This document shows, piece after piece, positions 5,331-12,480 of a stretch of 12,480 bases of DNA (position 1 is its first letter; every line of letters begins with the position of its first letter). A program made the position numbers and the translations under genes. Origin of the DNA: DAINBT01 sp036732785 (GTDB taxonomy: Bacteria > Planctomycetota > Phycisphaerae > Sedimentisphaerales > SM23-30); NCBI GenBank assembly GCA_964537505.1, contig CAZICK010000104.1, positions 1 to 12,480 of the forward strand, in the 5' to 3' direction. The notes beneath the pieces are model-generated. The model saw only the letters and a list, made by a program, of their open reading frames with translations. It was not told the origin of the DNA and searched no databases.

Positions 5331-6737
5331 ATGGATTTCGAAGGCAAAAATGAGCAGATTATTCTTAAGTGGGATGAGGGGACATTGCTGCTTGACGGGT
5401 GGCCCAGTGATAACACACCATATAATATGGGTATCTGGAGATGGGACAGTCGCGTCGGCAATTGGCGGTGTGATGCAATTTATTACCAACGTATTAAGGA
5501 GAAACTGTCTCAAACCGCCAACTTCCGTGATGAGGTAATGCAACCAGCGTCGGTTCATTGGCCTAAAGTCGATCTGCCAACACTGAGGCCAGAACAAAGT
5601 GAAGCCCTGGATAACTGGACACAATCAGGCCGTCGCGGCCAGGTTATCATGCCTACCGGTACCGGCAAAACCGAAGTAGCTTTGGCGGTTATGGCCCAAA
5701 CCAAGACAGCAACACTTGTGGTCGCACCGGTGAGGGACCTGATGTATCAGTGGCATCGCAAGATACTCAAAGGGCTGGGCTACGATGCCGGTATTGTCGG
5801 TGACAATACCTTCGATATAAGACCGGTTACAGTCACCACCTACGACAGTGCCTATATTCATATAAGCAGGATGGGTGCGGGATTCGGTCTTTTGGTTTTT
5901 GACGAAGAACATCATCTGCCGGGCAGATGCCGCAGGGAAGCCGCTATTCTCAGCACCGCTTCTATGCGGCTGGGATTGACCGCCACCCCTGAAAGATCAG
6001 ACGGTCTGCATAAGGACCTGGATTTTTTGATTGGGCCTGTTGTCTATAACATGCCTTTCAGGCGAGCTAAAGGATCGACTCTTGCCGATTTTGATGTGAT
6101 AAGAATTCCGGTGGCCCTTAATGACGAGGAACAGCAAGTTTATAGCCAGTGCAGCCGGATAATCAGAGAATATATTGTTTCGCAACGTGAAGAAAACCCA
6201 GGTTATAACTGGCAGGAATTATGTAAGGAAACCGGCAAAGACCCAAAGGCAAGGCATGCACAGAAGGCATATCACTTAAAAACATCCATCGAGTCAAGGG
6301 CCGAGGAAAAGCTCAGAGTGCTGGAAGATATCTTCCGGCTGCATAATGGTCAGCAAACCCTTGTTTTTGTCGGTTCCAATGCCATGGCTATCGAAGTTTC
6401 AAAGAGATTCCTGGCACCTACGATATTATCACATACCGGCAAAAAAGAACGTCTTGCCGTGCTTGATGGTTTTGCAAGAGGTATGTTTAAGGTGTTGGTG
6501 GCTAATCAAGTGCTGGATGAGGGTGTGGATGTTCCTGAAGCTAAGATAGGGGTGGTTATCGGCGGACAAGGCTCAACACGTCAAGCCAAACAAAGACTGG
6601 GCAGGATTTTGCGTAAAAACGGCGGCAGCCAGGCAACACTTTATGAGGTTGTCTGCGAAAATACAAAAGAGGTACACAGGTCGCGGTCAAGACGGAGAAG
6701 CGATGCTTACGAGCGAACAATCCATCGTAGAGTTTAA
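5331..6737 (+). CDS. xpb: XPB/Rad25-type SF2 DNA helicase
   Basis: 468 residues from ATG 5331; a GTG at 5325 is also in frame. No Shine-Dalgarno sequence exists, and the -10 element ends 9 bases before the ATG, suggesting leaderless translation. After an N-terminal region (1-80) in the place of the XPB damage-recognition domain come a Q-like motif LRPEQ (85-89), Walker A MPTGTGKT (107-114), DEEHH (191-195), and LTATPERSDG (216-225), the XPB-style motif III. The second RecA lobe follows with LVFVGS (344-349), a DEGVDVP segment (396-402) and QRLGRILRK (421-429). A basic tail ends the protein. Length and motif wording match archaeal/bacterial XPB, which unwinds DNA at lesions or bubbles using ATP. 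The next gene overlaps it and encodes a Bax1-type nuclease, its known archaeal partner, which strongly supports XPB over a generic helicase. Confidence 0.88.
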   Translation: MDFEGKNEQIILKWDEGTLLLDGWPSDNTPYNMGIWRWDSRVGNWRCDAIYYQRIKEKLSQTANFRDEVMQPASVHWPKVDLPTLRPEQSEALDNWTQSGRRGQVIMPTGTGKTEVALAVMAQTKTATLVVAPVRDLMYQWHRKILKGLGYDAGIVGDNTFDIRPVTVTTYDSAYIHISRMGAGFGLLVFDEEHHLPGRCRREAAILSTASMRLGLTATPERSDGLHKDLDFLIGPVVYNMPFRRAKGSTLADFDVIRIPVALNDEEQQVYSQCSRIIREYIVSQREENPGYNWQELCKETGKDPKARHAQKAYHLKTSIESRAEEKLRVLEDIFRLHNGQQTLVFVGSNAMAIEVSKRFLAPTILSHTGKKERLAVLDGFARGMFKVLVANQVLDEGVDVPEAKIGVVIGGQGSTRQAKQRLGRILRKNGGSQATLYEVVCENTKEVHRSRSRRRSDAYERTIHRRV

Positions 6738-7914
6738 GGCGGCCCAGGTTTTTCCCGACAAACTTAAACGGAACGCACATCGGCATTATTTTGAATTTGC
6801 CGAACAGATGCTCTCTATCTATGCCAATGGCATCGGACAGCAGCGCCGCCAGTTGCATAAGCAGGTCGAGAAATTATTCCAAGATGAAGCAGACTGTCCT
6901 ATTCGTAGAATTGACGCTTTTTGCAAACTTCTGGATGACAAAAGCGTCTATTACACCGATCCTGATGGAAATGCGGCCAGGCTCAGACTCCAGGTATTCT
7001 CAAAAGCCGCTCAATTTCATCCTTTAGTCAGTCAGAGAGATCAGTTGTTTGAACACGTAGAAAATGATATAAAACACAAAATCGCCAAAGAGCTTGAAAA
7101 GCCCTGGGATGAAATTGAACAATGCCTGTATGCCGATGTGATGGAGTACCAGCGGCTAAAGGAATTTGAGGGGTACTCTGGCGCATCTGAATTTCTTTCA
7201 CGTTACAATGTCGCACAACTACAGGCTGCTCTTTATAAGGCCCAGACAATGCGGATTTGGGCAAGCGGTGATTTTAAGACCATTCTTCGCTATGCGAAAT
7301 TGGCCCGATTGCTTCATGAGATCAAAAGAATCGGCCCTTCACAATATGAGATGGTTTTGTCGGGTCCGCTGTCTGTGCTCCATGAGACTCGCCGATATGG
7401 GATCAGCTTCGCAAGGTTTTTACCCGCACTATTGGCCTGCAAAGGCTGGAGGATGTCGGCAACTATCAAAACACCCTGGAATGGGACAGCCAGGTTAAGC
7501 CTGTCTGACAAAGATGGCTTCAGCAGTTATTTGCCGCAGCCGGATGAATTTGACTCTTCTGTCGAGGAAGCATTCGCAAAAGAATTCGGAGGCGAAAGAG
7601 ATGGCTGGCGGCTAATCCGTGAAGGTGAAATACTGCATGAAAACCAGACGACTTTTGTGCCCGATTTTGTCTTCCGCCATAAGGACGGCCGCGAAGTACT
7701 TATGGAAATCATCGGCTTCTGGACACCTGAGTACCTGGCACATAGAAGGGAGACGGTTCGGAGATTTCGAGATTGCAATATCTTACTGGCAATCCCCGAA
7801 AGTTCCTTAAAATCTGATGTTGTTAAAGCAAAAGATATAGTAACATATAAAAAAGCTCTCGCGATCAAGTCGGTCGTGGAAGCTCTTTGCGAATTCAAAA
7901 TCAAAGTTGATTAA
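6703..7914 (+). CDS. bax1: Bax1/DUF790-type nuclease, partner of XPB
   Basis: 403 residues from ATG 6703, chosen because GGAG (6694-6697) lies 5 bases upstream and the product then begins MLTSEQ, as DUF790 proteins typically begin MLT. The in-frame ATG at 6643 lies inside the helicase gene without a ribosome site. It overlaps the helicase end by 35 bases, implying coupled translation. The C-terminal part carries a PD-(D/E)xK-like core: VPDFVFRHKDG (319-329), then MEIIGFWTPEYL (334-345), a DUF790 hallmark, with D321 and E335 as likely metal ligands. The N-terminal two thirds would hold the XPB-binding and middle domains. In archaea XPB-Bax1 opens DNA bubbles and incises them, as in nucleotide excision repair; the same is inferred here. 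Confidence 0.85.
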   Translation: MLTSEQSIVEFKAAQVFPDKLKRNAHRHYFEFAEQMLSIYANGIGQQRRQLHKQVEKLFQDEADCPIRRIDAFCKLLDDKSVYYTDPDGNAARLRLQVFSKAAQFHPLVSQRDQLFEHVENDIKHKIAKELEKPWDEIEQCLYADVMEYQRLKEFEGYSGASEFLSRYNVAQLQAALYKAQTMRIWASGDFKTILRYAKLARLLHEIKRIGPSQYEMVLSGPLSVLHETRRYGISFARFLPALLACKGWRMSATIKTPWNGTARLSLSDKDGFSSYLPQPDEFDSSVEEAFAKEFGGERDGWRLIREGEILHENQTTFVPDFVFRHKDGREVLMEIIGFWTPEYLAHRRETVRRFRDCNILLAIPESSLKSDVVKAKDIVTYKKALAIKSVVEALCEFKIKVD

Positions 7915-7949
7915 TCCGCCTAATAAGAAGATGGGAAAACACAATCATT

Positions 7950-8627
7950 ATGAGTGTGTATGGTTTGATATTAGATGTCGATGGTGTGATCGTCGATACG
8001 GAAGCGGTGAACGTGGAGGTGTCGATCAAGGTGTTCGCGGAGTTGTTCGGCGTCCGGGTACGGCCCGTGGATTTCGAGGCTGGGCTGGGACGTGGCGCCC
8101 AGGAGTATATGTTGGCGGCGGCGCGGGTGCATGGTTTGGAATTGAGCGAATCACAGGTGGACAAGGCGAGCCAGTTGCGTCAGGACAATTTCCTGCAGTT
8201 GTTGAAGGAAAGGCCATTGCCTGCCTTTCCGGGCGTTTTGGAGTTGATTCGCGGGGCGATGGCGCGTGATGATTTTCGCGTAGCCATAGCCACGAGCAGT
8301 ACCCGCGAGAAATCCGAAGCGGCTCTGCGATCGGCAAAAGTTCCCTACGAACAATTAGTCTATATCACCGGCAGTGAAGTGAAAAACAAAAAGCCGCATC
8401 CGGAATTGTTCCAGCAGGCGGTTGAACGGCTGTCGGTTTCGGCCAAAAGGTGCGTAGTAATAGAGGATGCGCCCAACGGGGTGCAGGCGGCAAAGGCCGC
8501 CGGATGTAAGTGCGTCGCAGTAACCAATTCGACTACCGCCGAGAATCTGGCCCGGGCGGACCTGATCGTCGATAGCCTGGAAAAAGTCGATGTCGCGATT
8601 TTGATGAATATCGTTGAGGGCATATAA
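7950..8627 (+). CDS. HAD-superfamily hydrolase, beta-phosphoglucomutase-like
   Basis: 225 residues. All four HAD motifs are present: DVDGVIVDT (9-17; nucleophile D9, acid/base D11), ATSST (114-118; T115/S116), K148 in KNKKPHPELF, and VIEDAPNGVQAAKAAG (170-185; E172, D173). An alpha-helical cap at about residues 17-88 makes it subclass I, the group of beta-phosphoglucomutases and small phosphosugar phosphatases. The substrate cannot be read from sequence. It starts 35 bases after the nuclease stop, so it may share that transcript, although a GGGAAA at 7933-7938 is a poorly spaced ribosome site and base composition is clearly GC-richer than in the preceding gene. A role in sugar-phosphate conversion is likely. 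The gene converges on the pyrophosphorylase gene, with no clear terminator in the 83-base gap. Confidence 0.85.
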   Translation: MSVYGLILDVDGVIVDTEAVNVEVSIKVFAELFGVRVRPVDFEAGLGRGAQEYMLAAARVHGLELSESQVDKASQLRQDNFLQLLKERPLPAFPGVLELIRGAMARDDFRVAIATSSTREKSEAALRSAKVPYEQLVYITGSEVKNKKPHPELFQQAVERLSVSAKRCVVIEDAPNGVQAAKAAGCKCVAVTNSTTAENLARADLIVDSLEKVDVAILMNIVEGI

Positions 8628-8710
8628 GCGGCCCGATGGACCGCAGTTTGGCATGGCCCGGAGCATTACGTTTCGCTCACCTGCAGGCGGGCATGTCATT
8701 CGGTTTTGTG

Positions 8711-10141
8711 TTATCCCAGATAGACCATATCGCCTTTTTTGAGGGGTCGCAGTTGGGCGTATTTTCTGGCCAATTCGTCGGCGTCAAGGGCAAAGAGCGG
8801 CGAGATTTCGATGAGTACGTCAGGAGAGCCGTCGGGTTTTCGTGGCACATTGATACCTGCCATGGTCATCCAGCGTGCGGCCCTGTCGATTTGCAGCGCC
8901 TGAGAAGACGGCAGACTGTCAACCCCGGAAGCGTTCTTGATAGGTGCAAACTGTTCGTTGCGAATGATCTCGAGAATGATCGATTTTTCCGCCAAAGGCA
9001 GCGCGTCAAAAACGAATGTTTCAAATTTGACGGCGTTGGGCTGGCTGGGATCAATGAGATTTCCGTTTTCGTCGATATATGGGACGCGTTTGTCGGCACG
9101 ATGCCACGGCAGCGAAAACCCGCGGGTATTGATCCGCTCGACGAAACTCCGGTTGATAATATGGATGGCAATACTGCCCCATTCGAACATCAATCTGTCG
9201 TCGTCGCGGCGTTGGTAAGCCAAATTGTCCGGCAGATCACTGTACTCGATTACCGTTACCCGATCATTGATGACAGCGAAGTTGCCAACTTTTTCCAAAG
9301 GCTCGCATTTTAGTACCGCTTTGCTGGACATTTCCGCCGAGTCCATGGCGTGCAAGCCGATAAAGAGCGGATCGACGGTATAGACCAGTGGATTGTCAAT
9401 CTGGAAATAGCTGATGTATTCAACCCCCCGCCGGGCCATATCCGCCAGTGCCCCACTGTTATAAAGTGCTCTAAGCGAACCGCCGTGGCCGTCTGGCGAG
9501 GTGGCCAATCGTCCCGGCGCAGCCAGCAGCATCCTGCCGTTTTTGTCGAAACATGGCATCATGCCCTGCGGGAAGTGCATAACGTTGTCCGGATCAAGAC
9601 CGAAATAATTGTTTTCTCTGAAGCTACGGACCGTGTCTTCATGATTTGCAGGACTGGTCATGATATACCATGGAACAATGCAATTGTAGTGATGCTGGGT
9701 GGCGACGATGCTCTCGGCAAAAATCTGAAAGAGCGTTTTGTTTCGCAACGGAGTAGCGGGGACATTTCCTTTAGGCCCGTCAAACTTCAGCCGGGTGCCC
9801 ATTCCGCCGGAGACCGCAAAAGCGGCGACCTTATGTTCGGCGATCAGCCGTTCGCCCCGCTGCCGTGCAAGCTGGTACTTTTCCCGTTGCCCCGGCAGGG
9901 GATGTGCCGGGTACACCGGGGCCGGCAGTACCTGTTTTGGCAACTCGACTTTCGGTTCCCGCAGAACGTATCGATCAACCAACTCGCCAATAAGCTTTAG
10001 GTCAAGGGCTTCGATATCCTGTAATAATTGTAACTTTTCTTCCCGGCTGAGTTGCTCCACAAACTGCATTAGGTGGGCCTGATCATATCGGCGAAGCTCT
10101 CTTGTGGCAGCTTCAAGCCTGCTGCGAACAGTCTGAGCCAT
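8711..10141 (-). CDS. UDPGP-family (UAP1-like) UDP-N-acetylhexosamine pyrophosphorylase
   Basis: 476 residues, ATG at 10141, with AAGGGA (10153-10148) 6 bases upstream. It belongs to the UDPGP family, whose members make UDP-sugars from UTP and a sugar 1-phosphate. Motifs: SGGMGTRL (111-118) followed by GPKG (122-125), the UTP-binding loop; MTSPANHEDT (161-170); PDGHGGSL (216-223); YFQIDNPLV (245-253); VGNFAVINDRVTVIEYS (285-301); KFETFVFDALP (372-382); and EQFAPIKNASG (396-406), the family's conserved Lys region. The wording matches eukaryotic-type UDP-GlcNAc/GalNAc pyrophosphorylase (UAP1) better than UDP-glucose pyrophosphorylase, so the likely product is UDP-GlcNAc or UDP-GalNAc for cell envelope or glycans. 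Long open frames on the opposite strand here are shadows. Confidence 0.87.
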   Translation of the reverse strand: MAQTVRSRLEAATRELRRYDQAHLMQFVEQLSREEKLQLLQDIEALDLKLIGELVDRYVLREPKVELPKQVLPAPVYPAHPLPGQREKYQLARQRGERLIAEHKVAAFAVSGGMGTRLKFDGPKGNVPATPLRNKTLFQIFAESIVATQHHYNCIVPWYIMTSPANHEDTVRSFRENNYFGLDPDNVMHFPQGMMPCFDKNGRMLLAAPGRLATSPDGHGGSLRALYNSGALADMARRGVEYISYFQIDNPLVYTVDPLFIGLHAMDSAEMSSKAVLKCEPLEKVGNFAVINDRVTVIEYSDLPDNLAYQRRDDDRLMFEWGSIAIHIINRSFVERINTRGFSLPWHRADKRVPYIDENGNLIDPSQPNAVKFETFVFDALPLAEKSIILEIIRNEQFAPIKNASGVDSLPSSQALQIDRAARWMTMAGINVPRKPDGSPDVLIEISPLFALDADELARKYAQLRPLKKGDMVYLG

Positions 10142-10172
10142 GGTTTTTCCCTTACTATAAACAAACAGTTAA

Positions 10173-10208
10173 GAGCCTCTGCGAAATCGAGTCAGAGGCT
10201 CGCTTTTT
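10173..10208. promoter_or_regulatory. 9-bp hairpin in the 5' UTR of the pyrophosphorylase gene
   Basis: GAGCCTCTG (10173-10181) and CAGAGGCTC (10193-10201) form a perfect 9-bp stem around an 11-base loop. On the plus strand it is followed by GC and five T (10204-10208), a terminator shape, but no plus-strand gene precedes it. On the minus strand it lies in the leader of the pyrophosphorylase gene, about 30 bases before its ATG, where it could affect translation or mRNA stability. Confidence 0.55.
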
Positions 10209-10222
10209 CACAAACACCCTGC

Positions 10223-10251
10223 ATTATCGGTTATTATCGGTCGTTTGTCCA
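10223..10251 (-). promoter_or_regulatory. Promoter of the pyrophosphorylase gene
   Basis: Read on the minus strand: TGGACA (10251-10246), a 17-base spacer, GATAAT (10228-10223). Each hexamer differs from consensus by one base. Transcription would start near 10216, giving a leader of about 75 bases that contains the 9-bp hairpin. Confidence 0.6.
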
Positions 10252-10442
10252 GTGGTTGGCCAATAATTGTGAAAATTTGTGCACGTACTGAATGAAAGTT
10301 GAGTTTGAAAAGGCCAAGTTTTCGGACTTTATCGAAAGATTTAGCTTAATTTTGGGTACAAATCTGATCGACATATATATATGTATAGATAGAGTTTAGG
10401 ATAATTTTTGCATCTCGGCGGCTGTTCTGGGCAGAGATAAAC

Positions 10443-10481
10443 AAAAAAGCACTTTATAAGTGCGACTTCGCACTTTTTATT
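10443..10481. terminator. Bidirectional terminator-like element with mutually exclusive hairpins
   Basis: GCACTT-TAT-AAGTGC (10449-10463) is preceded by six A (10443-10448), so on the minus strand it is a stem followed by six T. AAGTGCG-ACTT-CGCACTT (10458-10475) is followed by TTTATT, a plus-strand terminator shape. Both hairpins use AAGTGC at 10458-10463, so only one can form. It lies between divergent genes, where no terminator is needed for either. Confidence 0.55.
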
Positions 10482-10507
10482 GTGTGTTGCTTATACGCAA
10501 AGTCAGG

Positions 10508-10602
10508 ACAGGGCCTGCCGGGACCAGGACCAATAATCTTATAGGTTAACGAAACATTTATGGAGAGCATATAAAAATCTATTTTTGCGTAACAGGCCCT
10601 GT
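10508..10602. repeat. 10-bp inverted repeat spanning 95 bases in the leader of the membrane-protein gene
   Basis: ACAGGGCCTG (10508-10517) and CAGGCCCTGT (10593-10602) are perfectly complementary, 75 bases apart, ending 64 bases before the ATG at 10667. If transcribed they would close a large structured domain. The remainder of the 525-base divergent region (10142-10666) shows a 14-bp AT palindrome, ACATATATATATGT (10371-10384), and no gene. Confidence 0.5.
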
Positions 10603-10666
10603 TGGATGGAATTTGGGTTAAAAAACTGCGAAAGTTAACGTATATATATGTCTGGAAAATAAGTGA

Positions 10667-11149
10667 ATGCGTTGGAAGAAGCATAGAAAGTTTTGTCATA
10701 TATGTGTGGGTTGTGCCTGGATTTTGATTGCGTTGTCCTTGGACATGGACAAGTTTGTGGAATCGATCGAATACTACAAGGCATCGCCCCATTTACTTCT
10801 GATACCAGTCGGCATAGCTATTTTTGCCGGGATGGTTGGTTGGTTCTTTTTGCAAGTAACTAAGGGAAATCCGATTCGACCGAAGCTGTGGGGGCATGGC
10901 CTGGTTGCCGTGGGACTGCTTATCCCGGCGGGATTCTGTCTGTTCATGGCGGTAAAATTGTTTTTGTATGAACGTTCTGGTATGGAAATGGTAGTTGCGG
11001 GGCACATCGAACCTGATTATGGAAGGTATATGAAATATATATTTGGGTTGTTGTTTATGATTTTTTCTGTATATTCTTTTGTTGGCTGGCGTGAGTTTGT
11101 CAAAGATTTGTGTTTGTGGAAAAAAGGTGGGAAGCACAAAAAAATGTAG
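10667..11149 (+). CDS. Four-helix membrane protein of unknown function
   Basis: 160 residues from ATG 10667. The ribosome site is poor (GGA about 11 bases upstream); the ATG at 10648 meets a stop after four codons. Hydrophobic segments lie at about residues 10-27, 42-64, 75-101 and 121-141, separated by short loops. Both ends are basic (RWKKHRK at the start, WKKGGKHKKM at the end), placing the termini in the cytoplasm by the positive-inside rule. Two Cys in the first helix region (C13, C16) plus C10 could be a metal or redox site, but this is a weak hint. I do not recognise a family. It lies 108 bases before the aldo/keto reductase gene on the same strand with no terminator between, so cotranscription is possible. 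Confidence 0.7.
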   Translation: MRWKKHRKFCHICVGCAWILIALSLDMDKFVESIEYYKASPHLLLIPVGIAIFAGMVGWFFLQVTKGNPIRPKLWGHGLVAVGLLIPAGFCLFMAVKLFLYERSGMEMVVAGHIEPDYGRYMKYIFGLLFMIFSVYSFVGWREFVKDLCLWKKGGKHKKM

Positions 11150-11257
11150 TGAAATGAAAATACCGAAGCGTGCCAGGCAGGGAAGGTGGGCAGCGATAAT
11201 GATGGTTCGGTTGGTTGAAAGTTGGCGTTTTGTTGTTGAGAAAGGGGTATAAAACGG

Positions 11258-12439
11258 GTGATTTACAGGCGTTATGGCAGGACGGGTAAGGAGGTTTCGG
11301 CGGTGGGGTTCGGGGGGATGCGGTTTGATATGAAGCAGCCGAAAGAAAAAAACGCTCAATTGCTTCTGTACGCCTGGGAGAAAGGGATCAACTATTTCGA
11401 TACCGCACCGACTTATTGCAATGATCAAAGCGAGAGTATTTTTGGATTGGCACTCAAACAGATGCAGGGGGTGCGGGATAAGATATGCGTTGCGACCAAG
11501 GGTATGCCGACCTCGATTGGTACGGTCGATCAGGCCCGTGCGGCGGTGGAGAAATCGCTGAGGCGGCTGAATCTGGAAAGAATAGATTTCTATTTTGTCT
11601 GGTGTGTTCGCAAGATGGCCCATTATGAGTCGGCCATGAAAAAGGGAGGGCTGTACGAAGGTCTGTTGAAGTGCAAAGAGGAGGGTTTGATCGATCATAT
11701 TATGATTTCGACCCATCTGCCGGGCGATAAGGTCAGTTGGATACTCAGTAAGAATGAGTTCGAAGGGGTGCTGATGGGGGTGAATATACTTAATTTTCCG
11801 TATCGCTGGGAGGCGGTGCGGAAGGCGTACGAGATGGGATTGGGGGTATCGGTGATGAATCCGCTGGCGGGAGGGACGATACCGCAATGTGCGGACAGTC
11901 TGACGTATCTGAGCAGCGGAAATGAGACGCCGGTAGAGGCGGCCCTGCGATTTTGCCTGAGTTGTCCGGAAATAACGGCGATGCTCAACGGTTTTACCAC
12001 CAAAGCTCATATAGATATGGCCTGCAGGGTAGCGGATGAGAGCAGACCTTTTGGCCGGGAAGAATTTGAGCAGATACGAAAACGTGTTGCCCTGGGTATG
12101 GATGAGTTGTGTACCGGTTGCGGTTATTGCCTTAGTTTGCCCGATCGCCCGGATGGAACCGCCGAGAGCGGCTGTCCTCAAAATATTCCCATTGCCTCTT
12201 ATCTGCAGTTCTATAACAAGAAACTTCTGTTGGGTAAGAGCACAAGGGAGATGATTAAACTTGTTGACGAGCAGTATGTTTGGGGTTTGCTGGCTGACAG
12301 GCAGGGGGAGGCGGGCGATTGTACTGAATGCGGGCGTTGCGAGGAAAAATGTACGCAGCATTTGAATATTATGGAACGACTCAAAGAGATCGCCAAGTGG
12401 GAGAGCAAAATCCAAAAAGATAAAAACGGCTCCTCATAA
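11258..12439 (+). CDS. Aldo/keto reductase with C-terminal iron-sulfur (ferredoxin-like) region
   Basis: 393 residues from GTG 11258; AAAGGGG (11241-11247) is the nearest ribosome site, with a slightly long spacing. The barrel begins MIYRRYGRTG, typical of the family. Catalytic-tetrad positions: D48 (NYFDTAP), Y53 and K81 (VATKG) are present, but the place of the catalytic His reads W115 (IDFYFVWC). Related iron-sulfur aldo/keto reductases I recall share this W, so activity may differ from classic NADPH carbonyl reduction. The tail carries C285-x2-C288-x2-C291-x14-C306-P and C355-x2-C358-x2-C361-x3-C365, consistent with [4Fe-4S] binding. This class is common in anaerobes and is usually of unknown substrate. 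The very long open frame on the opposite strand is a shadow of this gene. Confidence 0.88.
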   Translation: MIYRRYGRTGKEVSAVGFGGMRFDMKQPKEKNAQLLLYAWEKGINYFDTAPTYCNDQSESIFGLALKQMQGVRDKICVATKGMPTSIGTVDQARAAVEKSLRRLNLERIDFYFVWCVRKMAHYESAMKKGGLYEGLLKCKEEGLIDHIMISTHLPGDKVSWILSKNEFEGVLMGVNILNFPYRWEAVRKAYEMGLGVSVMNPLAGGTIPQCADSLTYLSSGNETPVEAALRFCLSCPEITAMLNGFTTKAHIDMACRVADESRPFGREEFEQIRKRVALGMDELCTGCGYCLSLPDRPDGTAESGCPQNIPIASYLQFYNKKLLLGKSTREMIKLVDEQYVWGLLADRQGEAGDCTECGRCEEKCTQHLNIMERLKEIAKWESKIQKDKNGSS

Positions 12440-12480
12440 GAATCTGTACATGGATATGCCAAAAAATGACTGGTTTCTTC

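Noticed and set aside
8636..10000. Two plus-strand open frames of 225 and 216 codons
   Set aside because: Both are antisense to the pyrophosphorylase gene, which has clear family motifs throughout.
10793..12415. A 540-codon open frame on the minus strand
   Set aside because: It lies opposite the aldo/keto reductase gene and part of the membrane-protein gene, has no ribosome site, and its translation is compositionally odd with no recognisable motif. The plus-strand genes explain the DNA.

Overview
The window looks like a chromosomal segment from an uncultured, probably anaerobic bacterium. My best guess is Planctomycetota, Phycisphaerae/Sedimentisphaerales-like. The basis is indirect: clusters of short GC-rich intergenic repeats, sigma70-type promoters, a UAP1-type UDP-sugar pyrophosphorylase, an XPB/Bax1 helicase-nuclease pair, and a ferredoxin-type aldo/keto reductase. 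No marker gene settles the taxonomy.

Positions 1-4652 look like accessory DNA, and the coding parts are visibly AT-richer than later genes. A strong promoter drives a 743-residue multidomain protein (receiver-like, Cys-containing PAS-like, two GAF-like domains, and a C-terminal Rossmann/TIR-like domain). It is followed 60 bases later by a 152-residue three-helix membrane protein. Together they look like a sensor/effector pair of the kind seen in stress or immunity modules. About 1 kb of intergenic DNA follows, holding a cluster of GC-rich repeats that includes two nearly identical 161-bp tandem units, and ending at an intrinsic terminator. Then comes a HicAB-like toxin-antitoxin pair with its own promoter, a palindromic operator candidate over the -10, and an unusually long, foldable leader.

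Positions 4653-5324 hold a 9-bp minisatellite, a tRNA-Thr(UGU) on the minus strand with its promoter, and a terminator candidate.

Positions 5325-8627 form a plus-strand run: an XPB-type SF2 helicase (apparently leaderless, from an extended -10 promoter), an overlapping Bax1/DUF790-type nuclease, and a HAD phosphatase/phosphomutase. The first two are expected to act as one helicase-nuclease machine in DNA repair.

Positions 8711-10141 (minus) encode a UDPGP-family (UAP1-like) UDP-N-acetylhexosamine pyrophosphorylase with a promoter and a 5' UTR hairpin. The 525-bp divergent intergenic region beyond it carries a bidirectional terminator-like element and a long-range inverted repeat with no gene attached. 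The window ends with a four-helix membrane protein of unknown function and a GTG-started aldo/keto reductase with a C-terminal iron-sulfur region.
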